Of a DNA stretch of 64,000 nucleotides, positions 16,301 to 24,848 are shown piece by piece. A program made the position numbers and the translations under genes. The stretch's first letter is position 1. Each line of letters opens with the position of its first letter. The DNA comes from an uncultured Eubacteriales bacterium (GTDB lineage Bacteria; Bacillota; Clostridia; Oscillospirales; Acutalibacteraceae): contig CAKRRH010000006.1 of assembly GCA_934394855.1 (NCBI GenBank), positions 31,573-95,572 of the forward strand. The letters are read 5' to 3'. The notes under the pieces were generated by a model. It saw only the letters and a program-made list of their open reading frames with translations, made no database searches and was not told the DNA's origin.

Positions 16301-16838
16301 TCTCGTGAGATGTGCGGAAACCGTCAAAGAAGTGAAGGAACGGAACTCTGCCTTTGATTGCCGAAAGATGAGCAACAGCAGCAAGATCCATTGCCTCTTG
16401 CGGGCTGTTTGAACATAACATTGCATAGCCTGTCTGACGACATGCGTAAATGTCAGAATGGTCGCCGAAAATGTTAAGTGCGTGTGAAGCAACGCAGCGG
16501 GCTGATACATGAATTACGCCCGGAAGAAGCTCACCGGCCATTTTATACATATTCGGGATCATGAGCAAAAGACCCTGTGAAGCGGTGTAGGTTGTGGTGA
16601 GGGCACCTGCTGCGAGTGAGCCGTGTACTGCACCTGCTGCGCCTGCTTCTGACTGCATTTCGGAAATTTTTACTTTTTGTCCAAAAAGGTTTGTAGCGCC
16701 GGCAACAGCCATCGTATCGGTCACTTCTGCCATTACTGATGACGGGGTAATCGGGTAGATTGCAGCAACATCGGTAAAGGCATATGAAGCGTGAGCGGTA
16801 GCGGTGTTACCGTCCATGGTTTTCATTTTTCTTGCCAT
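13302..16838 (-). CDS. nifJ: Pyruvate:ferredoxin (flavodoxin) oxidoreductase, single-chain
   Basis: The enzyme oxidises pyruvate and CoA to acetyl-CoA and CO2, reducing ferredoxin; it is the central pyruvate-catabolic enzyme of anaerobic clostridia. At 1178 residues it is the full fused homodimeric type. From N to C: domain I with AYAFTDVAAIYPITPSS, domain II, and the EKR region. The two-cluster ferredoxin domain contains CIQCNFCSYVCPHAC and CTGCGSCVNVCPG. The TPP-binding domain has SGACAGCGETPYAKL, ATGCSSIWGGS and the GDGWAYDIGFGG magnesium/TPP motif. Start ATG 16838 has a perfect AGGAGG upstream. A strong promoter at 16915-16943 and a terminator at 13226-13261 make it monocistronic. Confidence in function is very high. 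Confidence 0.98.
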   Translation of the reverse strand: MARKMKTMDGNTATAHASYAFTDVAAIYPITPSSVMAEVTDTMAVAGATNLFGQKVKISEMQSEAGAAGAVHGSLAAGALTTTYTASQGLLLMIPNMYKMAGELLPGVIHVSARCVASHALNIFGDHSDIYACRQTGYAMLCSNSPQEAMDLAAVAHLSAIKGRVPFLHFFDGFRTSHEIQKIEVWDNNDLKDLIDWDAVNEFRHRSLNPEHPAQRGTAQNPDIFFQAREACNKYYDAVVGVCEDYMNKVNAKIGTDYKPFNYYGAPDAEKIIIAMGSVCETAQETIDYLMARGEKVGLVKVHLYRPFSAKHLLSVIPDTVKKIAVLDRTKEPGSIGEPLYLDVVAALFDSKFKDATVTSGRYGLGSKDTTPGQIIAVYNNLDSADMKKRFTIGIEDDVTNLSLKVTENPDTTPEGTHSCKFWGLGADGTVGANKNSIKIIGDNTDMYAQGYFDYDSKKSGGVTISHLRFGKKPIKSTYLISQADFVACHNPAYIEKYDMVEDVKPGGTFLLNCPWEGEELEERLPGKVKAYIANNNIQFYTINATAIDKKLGLRGRINTVLQAAFFKISGIMPVDESVRLMKEAAKKTYGRKGDKIVQMNYDAIDSGIDGAVKVDVPEAWKTAEGELPIHKFDGEGRLIDYVNNVLIPINSQHGNKLPVSTFVNDANGEVPLGSSAFEKRGVAVDVPVWNTDNCIQCNFCSYVCPHACIRPVAMTEDELKAAPANTKTKDMTGMPGMKFTMAVSVLDCTGCGSCVNVCPGMKGNKALSMASLDTQRDQQAAYDYAVTLDDKPEVAAKFKPTTVKGSQFKQPLLEFSGACAGCGETPYAKLATQLFGDKMYIANATGCSSIWGGSSPSTPYTTNKEGHGPAWQNSLFEDNAEFGYGMFIATRATRERLMNHTKALLESDVNDAVKDAANAWIETFDDSTANKAPAAAFAKALEENCADNADAKAILEEKDQLAKKSIWIFGGDGWAYDIGFGGLDHVIAQNENVNILVFDTEVYSNTGGQASKSTPTGAIAQFAASGKVTKKKDLAAIAMSYGYVYVAQVSQGADMNQCIKAFNEAESYNGPSIIIAYAPCINHGIKGGMSNAQTEEKAAVASGYWNLFRYDPRKAGTENPFTLDSKAPTEAYRDFILNEVRYSSLMRAFPEKADNLFTKAENEAKAKFAALEKRAEK

Positions 16839-16873
16839 GAGAAATTTGCCTCCTAAATATAGTTGTTAACTTA

Positions 16874-16900
16874 AATGCCTATATAAAAAACACAGGCATA
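16874..16900 (-). promoter_or_regulatory. Leader hairpin of the PFOR transcript
   Basis: ATGCCT and AGGCAT flank a T-rich loop in the untranslated leader between the promoter and the ribosome binding site. Its role is unknown; it could stabilise the mRNA. Confidence 0.3.
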
Positions 16901-16914
16901 TAATGTCACAACTT

Positions 16915-16943
16915 ATTTTATCATGTTTTTAAATAATTGTAAA
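16915..16943 (-). promoter_or_regulatory. Strong sigma-A type promoter of the PFOR gene
   Basis: On the minus strand TTTACA (16943-16938) and TAAAAT (16920-16915) are separated by 17 bases, 77 bases upstream of ATG 16838. Confidence 0.7.
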
Positions 16944-17053
16944 GCAAAAATCTCACAAAAAAGCGACAATTATCACTTATTTTATGAGATTTTTTTTAAT
17001 TTTATGTTAAATATGCATATTTTATTAAAATTTGCGAAAATGTGATTTTAAAA

Positions 17054-18835
17054 TCATTCTGTTTCGATTCCGTCAAGACCGAGTTCGACGAGCTGAGCCT
17101 TGTCGGCAACAGTCGGAGCGCCGCTCATCAGTTCTCGTGCATTCTGCATTTTCGGGAATGCAACAACATCGCGAAGGCTGTCGCAACCGAGCATTACCAT
17201 GCACAGACGGTCAAGACCGAGCGCCATTCCGCCGTGCGGCGGTGCGCCGAATTTGAATGCATTTACCAAAAATCCGAATTTTGCCTGGATCTCGTCTTCG
17301 TTCATGCCAAGCGCTCTGAACATTCTGTCCTGAAGCTCGGGGTCGGTGATACGAATTGAGCCGCTCGACATCTCAAATCCGTTGATTACAAGGTCATAGC
17401 TCTTTGCACGAACCTTTTCGGGGTCGGTGTCAAGATATTCGATGCATTCGTCAACGGGAGCGGTGAACGGATGATGCATTGCGTCCCAGCCGCCTGTTTC
17501 TTCGTTATATTCAAAGAACGGCATTTCGGTGATCCACAAAATGTTATATTGATCCTGCGGGATAATGTCAAGCTTTTTCGCCATTTCAAGACGAAGCGCA
17601 CCGAGAACAGGAAGCGTTACACGATCTTTGTCCGCAACGATCACGATCACATCGCCGGTGGTTGCGCCGCAACGATCGATTATTGCATTCATTTCATCTT
17701 CGCTCATGAATTTTGCGAATGACGAAGCAACCGAGTCGTCTGTCAAACGAATCCATGCAAGACCCTTTGCGCCGATACCCTTTGCGCTGTCGGTCAATTT
17801 GTCGATCATCTTGCGGGTATATGTTGTAACGGCGTTTTTAGCGCAGATTGCACGAACCGAACCGCCTGATGCGACAGCACCCGAAAATACGGAGAATCCG
17901 CAGTCCTTGACAATGTCGGAAAGGTCGGTGATCGTCATATCAAAACGGGTGTCCGGCTTGTCCGAACCGTAAAGACTCATTGCGTCGGCATATGTCAGGC
18001 GCTTGAGCGGGAGTTTAACATCAATGTTCAAAACATCCTTGAACAGACGCTTAATGTATCCTTCGCCCATTGCAAGAACATCTTCCATATCAACAAATGA
18101 CATCTCAAGGTCAATTTGGGTAAATTCGGGCTGTCTGTCCGCACGAAGGTCCTCATCACGGAAGCAGCGTGTTATTTGCATATATCTGTCGTAGCCCGAA
18201 ACCATGAGCAGCTGTTTGTACATCTGGGGTGACTGCGGAAGCGCATAAAATTCGCCGTGATAAAGACGGGAGGGAACAAGATAGTCACGAGCGCCTTCCG
18301 GGGTGGATTTTATGAGCATCGGAGTTTCGATTTCAAGGAAGCCCTGTTCGTCGAAATAATCACGGGTAACCTTTGCGATTTTTGAGCGCATGATGAGGTT
18401 GCGCTGCAAATCGGGACGACGAAGGTCAAGAAAACGATATTGCAAACGAAGCTCGTCCTTTACCTTGCTGTTTTCGACAATTTCAAAGGGAGGAGTTTGT
18501 GCGGTCGAAAGAATGCGAAGATCATCTACCGCAATTTCAACTTCGCCCGTCGGAATATCTTTATTGACAGACGAACGCATTCTGACAGTGCCTTTTGCCA
18601 TCAAAACATATTCGCCTCTGACGGTGAATGCCTTGTCAAAAATTGCTTTGTCCGTTGAATCGTCAAATGCAAGCTGAACAATTCCCGTGCGGTCGCGAAG
18701 ATCAATGAATATCAGCTGACCGAGATCTCTCTGACGCTGGCAAAATCCGCATACCACAGCGGTCTCGCCAACATTTTCTTTTGTAAATTCACCGCAGTAT
18801 TTCGTGCGGCGAAGCTCTCCCATTTTATCAAGCAT
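17054..18835 (-). CDS. aspS: Aspartyl-tRNA synthetase
   Basis: AspS attaches aspartate to tRNA. The class IIb enzyme of 593 residues has an N-terminal OB anticodon-binding domain (TAVVCGFCQRQRDLGQLIFI ... RSSVNKDIPTGEVEI). The catalytic core carries motif 2 (YMQITRCFRDEDLRADRQPEFTQ) and motif 3 (GMALGLDRLCMVMLG), and the bacterial GAD insert follows in the middle. The family length argues for starting at ATG 18835 (MLDKMGEL), which has AAAGGA 11 bases upstream; a longer frame to 18931 only adds an unrelated basic stretch from the repeat-rich spacer. It lies downstream of hisS on the same strand, separated by 395 bases of hairpins, and may share its T-box control. Confidence 0.95.
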   Translation of the reverse strand: MLDKMGELRRTKYCGEFTKENVGETAVVCGFCQRQRDLGQLIFIDLRDRTGIVQLAFDDSTDKAIFDKAFTVRGEYVLMAKGTVRMRSSVNKDIPTGEVEIAVDDLRILSTAQTPPFEIVENSKVKDELRLQYRFLDLRRPDLQRNLIMRSKIAKVTRDYFDEQGFLEIETPMLIKSTPEGARDYLVPSRLYHGEFYALPQSPQMYKQLLMVSGYDRYMQITRCFRDEDLRADRQPEFTQIDLEMSFVDMEDVLAMGEGYIKRLFKDVLNIDVKLPLKRLTYADAMSLYGSDKPDTRFDMTITDLSDIVKDCGFSVFSGAVASGGSVRAICAKNAVTTYTRKMIDKLTDSAKGIGAKGLAWIRLTDDSVASSFAKFMSEDEMNAIIDRCGATTGDVIVIVADKDRVTLPVLGALRLEMAKKLDIIPQDQYNILWITEMPFFEYNEETGGWDAMHHPFTAPVDECIEYLDTDPEKVRAKSYDLVINGFEMSSGSIRITDPELQDRMFRALGMNEDEIQAKFGFLVNAFKFGAPPHGGMALGLDRLCMVMLGCDSLRDVVAFPKMQNARELMSGAPTVADKAQLVELGLDGIETE

Positions 18836-19230
18836 AATTAAATTTATCCTTTCAGATTGTATTGTTTTCGATACCTTTTTCGAGAAAAAGGTATCACCAA
18901 AAAGCTTTATTTTAATTTTCAAAATATGCATATTCGCATATTTTGAAAATTGAGATGGTTTTATGTGCTATATTATCTCAAACAGTAAAAAAGCATTGTA
19001 AATGAATCTAATGATAAAGTTTGATTGTAATGTTGTAATTTTTAATGAATGGTCAAAAGTCTTGTATTTTCAACAAAATGTCTTTTGATATTTTGTTGAA
19101 AATCTATAAAGTCTTTTTGGTTACTTTTTCTTCAGAAAAAGTGACAAAATACCAATCATATATTATCAACAAATCCAATTAAAGCTTTTTTGCAATACTT
19201 TTTCAAGAAAAAAGTATGAAATAATTATCG
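18836..19230. repeat. Spacer with five inverted repeats between hisS and aspS
   Basis: No gene is visible here. The stretch holds GATACCTTTTT/AAAAAGGTATC (18869-18895), TTTTCAAAATATGC/GCATATTTTGAAAA (18917-18950), ATTTTCAACAAAAT/ATTTTGTTGAAAAT (19063-19100), GTTACTTTTTC/GAAAAAGTGAC (about 19119-19145) and ATACTTTTT/AAAAAGTAT (about 19195-19218). Three of them have the CTTTTT-loop-AAAAAG core that also occurs in the hairpins at 52.7-53.4 kb and 63.7 kb. They could modulate hisS-aspS read-through or be inserted repeats. Confidence 0.65.
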
Positions 19231-20547
19231 TTATGACATTGATTCAATGCTGTCGTTGAGATTATCGAAAGCATTTTTGATACCCTCGTCATAAAGCGCC
19301 GAGATGAGTCCGTCGGGAAGTGCGATTTCGTTTGCCTCGCCCGACTGCATATTTTTCAGCTTAGCCGATTTTGCCTGCAGCTCATTATCTCCGAGAACCA
19401 GCGTGAATTTTGCGCCGATTTTGTTGGCATATTTCATCTGTGCTTTAAGCCCTCTTGAATTATAATCGGTAATCGCCGAAAAGCCCTCGTTGCGAACCAT
19501 GTTGCAAAGCTTGACCGCTTCAACAGCCGCTTTGTCACCCATCGGTGCGATATATAATTCGGGTGCGTCGTCTTCGGGGAACCGGACGCCTTGTTTTTCC
19601 ATTAACAAAATCATTCGCTCAATGCCCATTGCAAATCCGAGCGACGGCAGGTGCGGTCCTCCGATTTCTTCGGCAAGTCCGTCATATCGTCCGCCGGCGC
19701 AAACCGTGCCTTGAGCACCGATTTCGTTTGACACAAATTCAAATACGGTTTTTGTGTAATAATCAAGTCCCCGAACGATCTTCGGATTGATTACATATTC
19801 GATTTTGCACTCGTCAAGACAAGCCTTAACCTTTTCAAAATGCTCCGAGCATTCCTCACAGAGATAGTCGAGAATATTCGGTGCGTTTTCCGCAATGCCC
19901 TTACAAACAGGTGATTTGCAGTCAAGAATTCTCATCGGATTTCTGTCAAGCCGTCCCTGACAGGTTTCGCAAAGCTGATCCTTATATTTACCGAAATATT
20001 CTTTAAGCGCCGCCGTATATTTTGCACGGCAGGTCGGACAGCCGATCGAGTTTATTTCAAGCGAAATGTTGCTTACTCCAAGCGAACGAATGACCGAATC
20101 AGCAAGCATGATCACTTCGGCGTCTGCGTTTGCGCTCGGTGCGCCGATGCACTCAACGCCGAATTGATGAAATTCCCTAAGCCTTCCCGACTGCGGTTTT
20201 TCATAGCGGTAACATGATGTGATGTAATATGCCTTTGTCGGCAGTGCGTCGTTGAAAAGACCGTGCTCCAATGTCGAGCGAACAGCTCCCGCAGTGCCTT
20301 CGGGTCTAAGCGTGATTGAGCGGCCGCCCTTGTCGTTAAATGTATACATCTCTTTTTGAACAACGTCGGTAGTATCTCCGACCGAACGCTCAAAAAGCTC
20401 GGTGCGCTCAAAAACAGGTGTGCGAATTTCTTTAAAACCAAACCTGTCAGCAACATCCGCCGCAGTTTTTTCAATAAAGTGCCATTTGTACGCATCAAAG
20501 GGGAGCACATCGCCCGTTCCTTTAAGTGCCTTTGCTATCAGTTCCAT
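19231..20547 (-). CDS. hisS: Histidyl-tRNA synthetase
   Basis: HisS charges tRNA-His. In 438 residues the class II catalytic core shows KALKGTGDVLPFD at the N-terminus, motif 2 (YYITSCYRYEKPQSGRLREF), the histidine-specific signature VRGLDYYTKTVFEF and motif 3 (GFAMGIERMILL). A C-terminal anticodon-binding domain follows. A four-Cys insert (CPTCRAKYT ... LCETCQGR, plus YLCEECSEHF) is also seen in other clostridial HisRS. The leader directly upstream is a T-box with a His-type specifier codon, so transcription should respond to uncharged tRNA-His. aspS follows downstream on the same strand. Confidence 0.96.
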   Translation of the reverse strand: MELIAKALKGTGDVLPFDAYKWHFIEKTAADVADRFGFKEIRTPVFERTELFERSVGDTTDVVQKEMYTFNDKGGRSITLRPEGTAGAVRSTLEHGLFNDALPTKAYYITSCYRYEKPQSGRLREFHQFGVECIGAPSANADAEVIMLADSVIRSLGVSNISLEINSIGCPTCRAKYTAALKEYFGKYKDQLCETCQGRLDRNPMRILDCKSPVCKGIAENAPNILDYLCEECSEHFEKVKACLDECKIEYVINPKIVRGLDYYTKTVFEFVSNEIGAQGTVCAGGRYDGLAEEIGGPHLPSLGFAMGIERMILLMEKQGVRFPEDDAPELYIAPMGDKAAVEAVKLCNMVRNEGFSAITDYNSRGLKAQMKYANKIGAKFTLVLGDNELQAKSAKLKNMQSGEANEIALPDGLISALYDEGIKNAFDNLNDSIESMS

Positions 20548-20620
20548 AAACCAATCTCCTTTTTTATGTTAATTGTGTGTGTTTATAATGAATAATATAA
20601 CTTGTTTTCTCGTTAAAACA

Positions 20621-20860
20621 AAAAACGCCCCTGTGTAAAAACAGGGACGAGAAAACCCGTGGTGCCACCCAATTTCAGGCAAATATATTAATTTGCCGTC
20701 TTATTTTCGACTCTGTAACGGGAGCGCCCGATCCGCTCGGGAATGTCTTCACAAATGATTTTGTCCTATGCGGCTTTCAGCAAAAATGCCGCACTCTCTG
20801 TCGGGAACCGTTTGCTACTCTTTTCCGTCTTAGCGGTTGCAAGCTATATGTTTTTTCTAT
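20621..20860 (-). promoter_or_regulatory. T-box leader controlling hisS (probable His specifier CAU)
   Basis: The minus strand carries the T-box GGGTGGCACCACGGGT (20670-20655), which pairs with the tRNA acceptor end. It is followed by a GC-rich terminator hairpin (CGTCCCTG/CAGGGGCG) and T-run at 20650-20621. Upstream is a long stem I with the GCGGC-loop-GCCGC apical arm and an AGAGTA/GAGAGT element. By the usual spacing before CCCGAG, the specifier reads CAT at 20745-20743, a histidine codon, which agrees with the downstream gene. Uncharged tRNA-His would stabilise the antiterminator and allow hisS expression. Confidence 0.9.
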
Positions 20861-20872
20861 TTTTAAATATGT

Positions 20873-21268
20873 TTAGTGAGAATATAAACGCCAGTCAAGG
20901 TCACCGCGTTCAAGACCGTGAATCAAAACTTCAGCCGTTGCAATGTTCGTTGCAACCGGAATGTTATGAACATCGCACAGTCTTAAGATGTTCATGTCGT
21001 TAGGTTCGCTCGGCTTTGCCGTGATCGGGTCACGGAACAAAAGTACCATGTCGATTTCGTCACAACCGATTCGCGAGGCAATTTGCTCTCCGCCGCCTTG
21101 CTGACCGCTCAAAAACCGAGAAATCTGAAGACCTGTCGCTTCGGCTATGATTTTTCCGGTTGTGCCTGTTGCACAAAGATTGTGTCGGCTCAAAATGCCG
21201 CAATATGCAATGCAGAACTGAACGAGAAGTTCCTTTTTTGCATCATGTGCAATCAAAGCAATGTTCAT
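20873..21268 (-). CDS. mgsA: Methylglyoxal synthase
   Basis: MgsA converts dihydroxyacetone phosphate to methylglyoxal and phosphate, a bypass of lower glycolysis under phosphate limitation. The ~131 residues start MNIALIAHDAKKE and contain LCATGTTGKII (phosphate binding), LSGQQGGGEQIASRI and the catalytic Asp region DMVLLFRDPIT, ending with the substrate-site segment NIPVATNIATAEVLI. ATG 21268 is chosen because AAGGGTG lies nine bases upstream; a GTG at 21280 is in frame. It is the last gene of the mreB-mreC-mreD-mrdA-minD-mgsA cluster, an order common in Clostridia. Confidence 0.93.
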   Translation of the reverse strand: MNIALIAHDAKKELLVQFCIAYCGILSRHNLCATGTTGKIIAEATGLQISRFLSGQQGGGEQIASRIGCDEIDMVLLFRDPITAKPSEPNDMNILRLCDVHNIPVATNIATAEVLIHGLERGDLDWRLYSH

Positions 21269-21319
21269 AATAATCATCACCCTTTTTAATATTTTCTCTA
21301 TCGCGTAAATGCAAAAAAA

Positions 21320-22063
21320 TCAAGTGAATTTTTGCAGTTTCGGTAAAATTATATGTGCGCCCTCCAATCGGCTTGCGAACCGTTTAAATGCATCTTTTGC
21401 ATATGACGGCGGCAGCATTTCGCCCTTTGCCGAGCTTTTCACGATTTCATAATCGGTCGGGATCGCCGCAATCAGCTGAACCTCGGTTTGGTCAATGATC
21501 TCGTCAACATTCAAAAAGCTGCCTTTGATCATCAGCGATGTATTTAACTTGTTGATAACAAGTCGGATTTTGTCGATTCCGTTTTTTCTTAGCAGCTTTG
21601 AAACGATTCCGCCGTCGCGAACCGACACGGGATCGGGATTTACCACAAGCAGCGCTTCATCTGCAATCGAAAGCGATGTATAAAATCCTTCTCCGATTCC
21701 GGCAGGTGAGTCGATCAAAATGTAGTCAAACATTTCGGACAGCTCTGACACAATGCTTTTAAGCACATCGCCCTGTTCAATTGCGCCTTTTGTTGCGGGC
21801 GCCGGGAGAAGATATAGTTCCGGGCAGCCCGGAATTTGCAAAAGCGACTGCAAAATCGAGCAGTTTCCGTCAATCAAATCAGTGATGTCAAACACCGTTT
21901 CAGACGAAACATTAAGCATCAAATCAAGAGACCTTAGCCCCTCGTCCATATCGATTAGAAGAACCTTTTTCCTGAGCTTGCAAAGCTCTGCGCCGAGATA
22001 TGCGGTGACAGATGATTTTCCGACTCCGCCTTTTCCCGATGTAATGACAATGTTTCTGCTCAT
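21320..22063 (-). CDS. minD: Septum site-determining ATPase MinD
   Basis: MinD is a membrane-associated deviant-Walker ATPase that positions the division septum by recruiting MinC. In 247 residues the P-loop is GKGGVGKSS with the signature lysine, near residue 11, followed by VLLIDMDEGLRSLDLML and DYILIDSPAGIGEGF. The C-terminal amphipathic membrane-targeting helix is short here (DAFKRFASRLEGAHIILPK). It lies between mrdA and mgsA. No minC or minE gene is visible in the window, although minC usually accompanies minD in Firmicutes. A ParA-like function is less likely given the mre context. Confidence 0.9.
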   Translation of the reverse strand: MSRNIVITSGKGGVGKSSVTAYLGAELCKLRKKVLLIDMDEGLRSLDLMLNVSSETVFDITDLIDGNCSILQSLLQIPGCPELYLLPAPATKGAIEQGDVLKSIVSELSEMFDYILIDSPAGIGEGFYTSLSIADEALLVVNPDPVSVRDGGIVSKLLRKNGIDKIRLVINKLNTSLMIKGSFLNVDEIIDQTEVQLIAAIPTDYEIVKSSAKGEMLPPSYAKDAFKRFASRLEGAHIILPKLQKFT

Positions 22064-22193
22064 ACGATCCTTCCTTGGATAAGTATAATTTATGCGAAAA
22101 AATACATTTTATATCAAAAATTATATTTTCCCGTTACAAGTTTATCATATTTTGTAGACTTTGTCAAAGGTTTTGTGTTATTGCAACGAAAGT

Positions 22194-24215
22194 TTATGAA
22201 ATCAGCGAATTAGCCGCTTGCTGTTTTTCCTGCTCGGTTTTTGAGAAGAAATATGCGTCGAAAATATCCTTTACAACAGGTGCGGCAACATAACCGTGAA
22301 GACCGTGTTCGAGAACGATCGCAACCGCAATCTCCGAATCCTTATATGGCGCAAAGGCAATGAACAGACCGTTGTCGTCGCCGATTGTGGACGATGTACC
22401 TGTTTTACCGCCTACCTGAATCGGATAGTCGCCGAAGACGGACGAAGCAGTACCCTCAAATGCCGCTGAAAGCATACCTTTTTTAACGGTAGAGATGGCT
22501 AATTTTGAGAAGCCTGTTTCAGCCGCAACGGTTGCCGTTTTGTCAAGCACCGTTTCTTTGAGGTCATAGCTCTTGATTCTGTGAAGCAGGGTGGAGGTAT
22601 ATCTTGTTCCGCCGTTTGCGATCGTTGCGGTATAGGTTGCAAGCTGAAGCGGTGTGAAAAGGTTATATGACTGACCGATTGCCGCCTGAAGCGTGTCACC
22701 GGGGTTCCATGTTGTGTTGATTGATTTGGCATAGGTCGGTCCTGCCAAAACGCCTGCCGATTCGCCTGTTTCAACGCCTGTTTTAACGCCGAGACCGGCT
22801 CTTTCGCAATATTTATTCATTGTGTTGATTCCGATTCGTCTGCCTGTGTCATAGAAGAAATAGTTGCACGAAGCGGAGAGCGCCTGCATTACATTAAGCG
22901 AGCCGTGATAGTGCATACATCTCCAGGTCATGTCGGAATAGTAGGTATAATATTGCTTACAGAAAATCGTGTCGGTCGGTTTAATCGTGCCGACGGTGAT
23001 TCCTGTTGCGGCAATTGCCGGCTTGAAGGTTGAACCCGGCGGATATGTTCCGTAAAATGCACGGTTAAAGAGCGGATTTGACGAATCGTTGGCAAGCGAT
23101 TCATAATCCTCCTGATATTGCTTGAGTGTATATGTCGGGTAGTTTGCCGCCGCCAAAATCTCACCGGTATTAACATTTATCGCTACGACAGCGCCCGATG
23201 TTGCATTGATTCCTTCGCCCTGAACCTTTTTGACAAGGTTTGAAAGCGAGTTTTGCGCAACGCGCTGAATTGTCAGGTCAATCGAGAGCATGACAGTGTT
23301 GCCCGACTTTGCCTCCTGGTCGATTACGACCTCGGTCGCATTTCCCGATGAATCGGTCAATACTTTTTTAACGCCGTCGGTACCTCTTAAATAATCTTCA
23401 AATGCCGCCTCAATTCCCGATTTGCCGACATTGTCGCTGTATGAATAGCCCTTTTGCTTGAGTTCTTCCCAGTCCTCGGCATAAATCGGACCGATATTGC
23501 CGACTAACTGTGCCATGACGTCGCCCTCGACATATTCACGAACGCTCGATTCCTCAATCGTAACGCCGAGATAATCGCCCGATTGCTCAAGCAAAACCGA
23601 GCGTGTTTTTTCGCTGACGTCGGTTGCGAATGTAAACGGATATGATATTGAAAAATCCTCTGCGTCCATTGTGTAGCGAATGCCCATGAGCTTGCGCTGA
23701 CGAGCGCTTGAATAGCCGCCGAGCTCATATTTGTCAATCATTGTATTAACGCAGTTTTCAGCCGTTGCATAATGGTTCAGCTCCAGCTTTGATTTAAGCG
23801 AGGTTACTTCGCTCGAATTTTCGTCTTTGGTAAATTTATAGGGCAATGTATTTGAAATCGGCAGCTTGTCCCGCCATTCATCGCCGTTGTCCGTGAGAAG
23901 CTTCATCAGCTTTGTGATCGTCGAGTTGATTTTCGACATGGAAATATATGACGCGTCAAAAACGATATTGTAGCCCTCTCGGTTTACCGCAATCGGTCTG
24001 CCGTAGCGGTCGAGAATCTCACCTCGTGCCGCTTTGATTGCAACGCTTTGCGCATTTTTGATGTCGGAACGGCGGTGATAATAGCCATAGCCGAATACCT
24101 GCAGCTGCATGAGCCTTGCGGCATATACAAAAACGATTGCAAGCACAAGCACGACGGAAATCACAGCCTGAAAATATTTATTTGTCTTTTTCTGTTTGGG
24201 TTTCTCGAAATACAT
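22194..24215 (-). CDS. mrdA: Penicillin-binding protein 2 (elongation-specific transpeptidase)
   Basis: PBP2 cross-links peptidoglycan of the lateral wall within the MreBCD-RodA elongasome. The 673-residue class B PBP has a cytoplasmic start, one transmembrane helix at about 17-37 (VISVVLVLAIVFVYAARLM) and a pedestal domain (AARGEILDRYGRPIAVNREG). The transpeptidase domain carries SxxK in PPGSTFKPAI, SCN in ALSASCNYFFYD and KTGT in VGGKTGTSS. Length and domain order are normal. It follows mreD by 11 bases, so all are co-transcribed. The C-terminus ends in QQAANSLIS without special features. Confidence 0.95.
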   Translation of the reverse strand: MYFEKPKQKKTNKYFQAVISVVLVLAIVFVYAARLMQLQVFGYGYYHRRSDIKNAQSVAIKAARGEILDRYGRPIAVNREGYNIVFDASYISMSKINSTITKLMKLLTDNGDEWRDKLPISNTLPYKFTKDENSSEVTSLKSKLELNHYATAENCVNTMIDKYELGGYSSARQRKLMGIRYTMDAEDFSISYPFTFATDVSEKTRSVLLEQSGDYLGVTIEESSVREYVEGDVMAQLVGNIGPIYAEDWEELKQKGYSYSDNVGKSGIEAAFEDYLRGTDGVKKVLTDSSGNATEVVIDQEAKSGNTVMLSIDLTIQRVAQNSLSNLVKKVQGEGINATSGAVVAINVNTGEILAAANYPTYTLKQYQEDYESLANDSSNPLFNRAFYGTYPPGSTFKPAIAATGITVGTIKPTDTIFCKQYYTYYSDMTWRCMHYHGSLNVMQALSASCNYFFYDTGRRIGINTMNKYCERAGLGVKTGVETGESAGVLAGPTYAKSINTTWNPGDTLQAAIGQSYNLFTPLQLATYTATIANGGTRYTSTLLHRIKSYDLKETVLDKTATVAAETGFSKLAISTVKKGMLSAAFEGTASSVFGDYPIQVGGKTGTSSTIGDDNGLFIAFAPYKDSEIAVAIVLEHGLHGYVAAPVVKDIFDAYFFSKTEQEKQQAANSLIS

Positions 24216-24226
24216 AAATTATATCC

Positions 24227-24808
24227 TCAGTAATCCTTTTTGCGTGCGACCTTTTGTTTTTTCGGTCGATATTGTTTCAATTTACTGTGAATAACCCCCG
24301 AAGGCCGTTTGTAAATCAGCCTGTGTCCGAAAAGCGGCGCAAAAATCAGATAATAGGGAATGATCAGCACGAAGCTGATGATTGCGCTGATCAGAAATGT
24401 TGAAGAATAGAGCGACAAAAATCCCGATGTGATTTTGGATTTTGTCAAAATCTCGACAACTGAATTTATGAACAGCGTGATTGACGAAACGCAGACAAGC
24501 GACAAAACATTGTTTTGCAAAAGCGTTTCGATCAAAAGACTGATCGCAACCGCCGTGAACATATAAAGAATTGCGTGAAGCCCCGAACCGTTTACCGTGT
24601 TGATGTCGGTGAGCATTCCGCAAATCAGCCCGATGATTCCTGCTGTCAGGTCGTTTTCAAACATTGAAATGATGATCACGCTCATCAACAGCGGCATCGG
24701 ATATTGCCCGAAAATCGGGAACATGAGCGGTGTGAACTGAATCAGATACATCAGCATAATGAGCAGTCCGTAGCCGATATAGCGCAAATAGTTTCGCTGA
24801 TTATCCAA
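24227..24808 (-). CDS. mreD: Rod shape-determining protein MreD
   Basis: MreD is a small polytopic membrane component of the cell-elongation complex. The 193 residues contain five to six hydrophobic segments, for example LLIMLMYLIQFTPLMFPIFG and VLSLVCVSSITLFINSVVEI, with the family feature of a conserved N-terminal third (PMPLLMSVIIISMFE ... AGIIGLICGMLTD). The C-terminus is a strongly basic tail (KQYRPKKQKVARKKDY). Identification rests on topology plus position between mreC and mrdA. Confidence 0.88.
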   Translation of the reverse strand: MDNQRNYLRYIGYGLLIMLMYLIQFTPLMFPIFGQYPMPLLMSVIIISMFENDLTAGIIGLICGMLTDINTVNGSGLHAILYMFTAVAISLLIETLLQNNVLSLVCVSSITLFINSVVEILTKSKITSGFLSLYSSTFLISAIISFVLIIPYYLIFAPLFGHRLIYKRPSGVIHSKLKQYRPKKQKVARKKDY

Positions 24809-24848
24809 TTTTGTTCACCGTCCTTTGTGTTTTGAAATATGTTTTATA

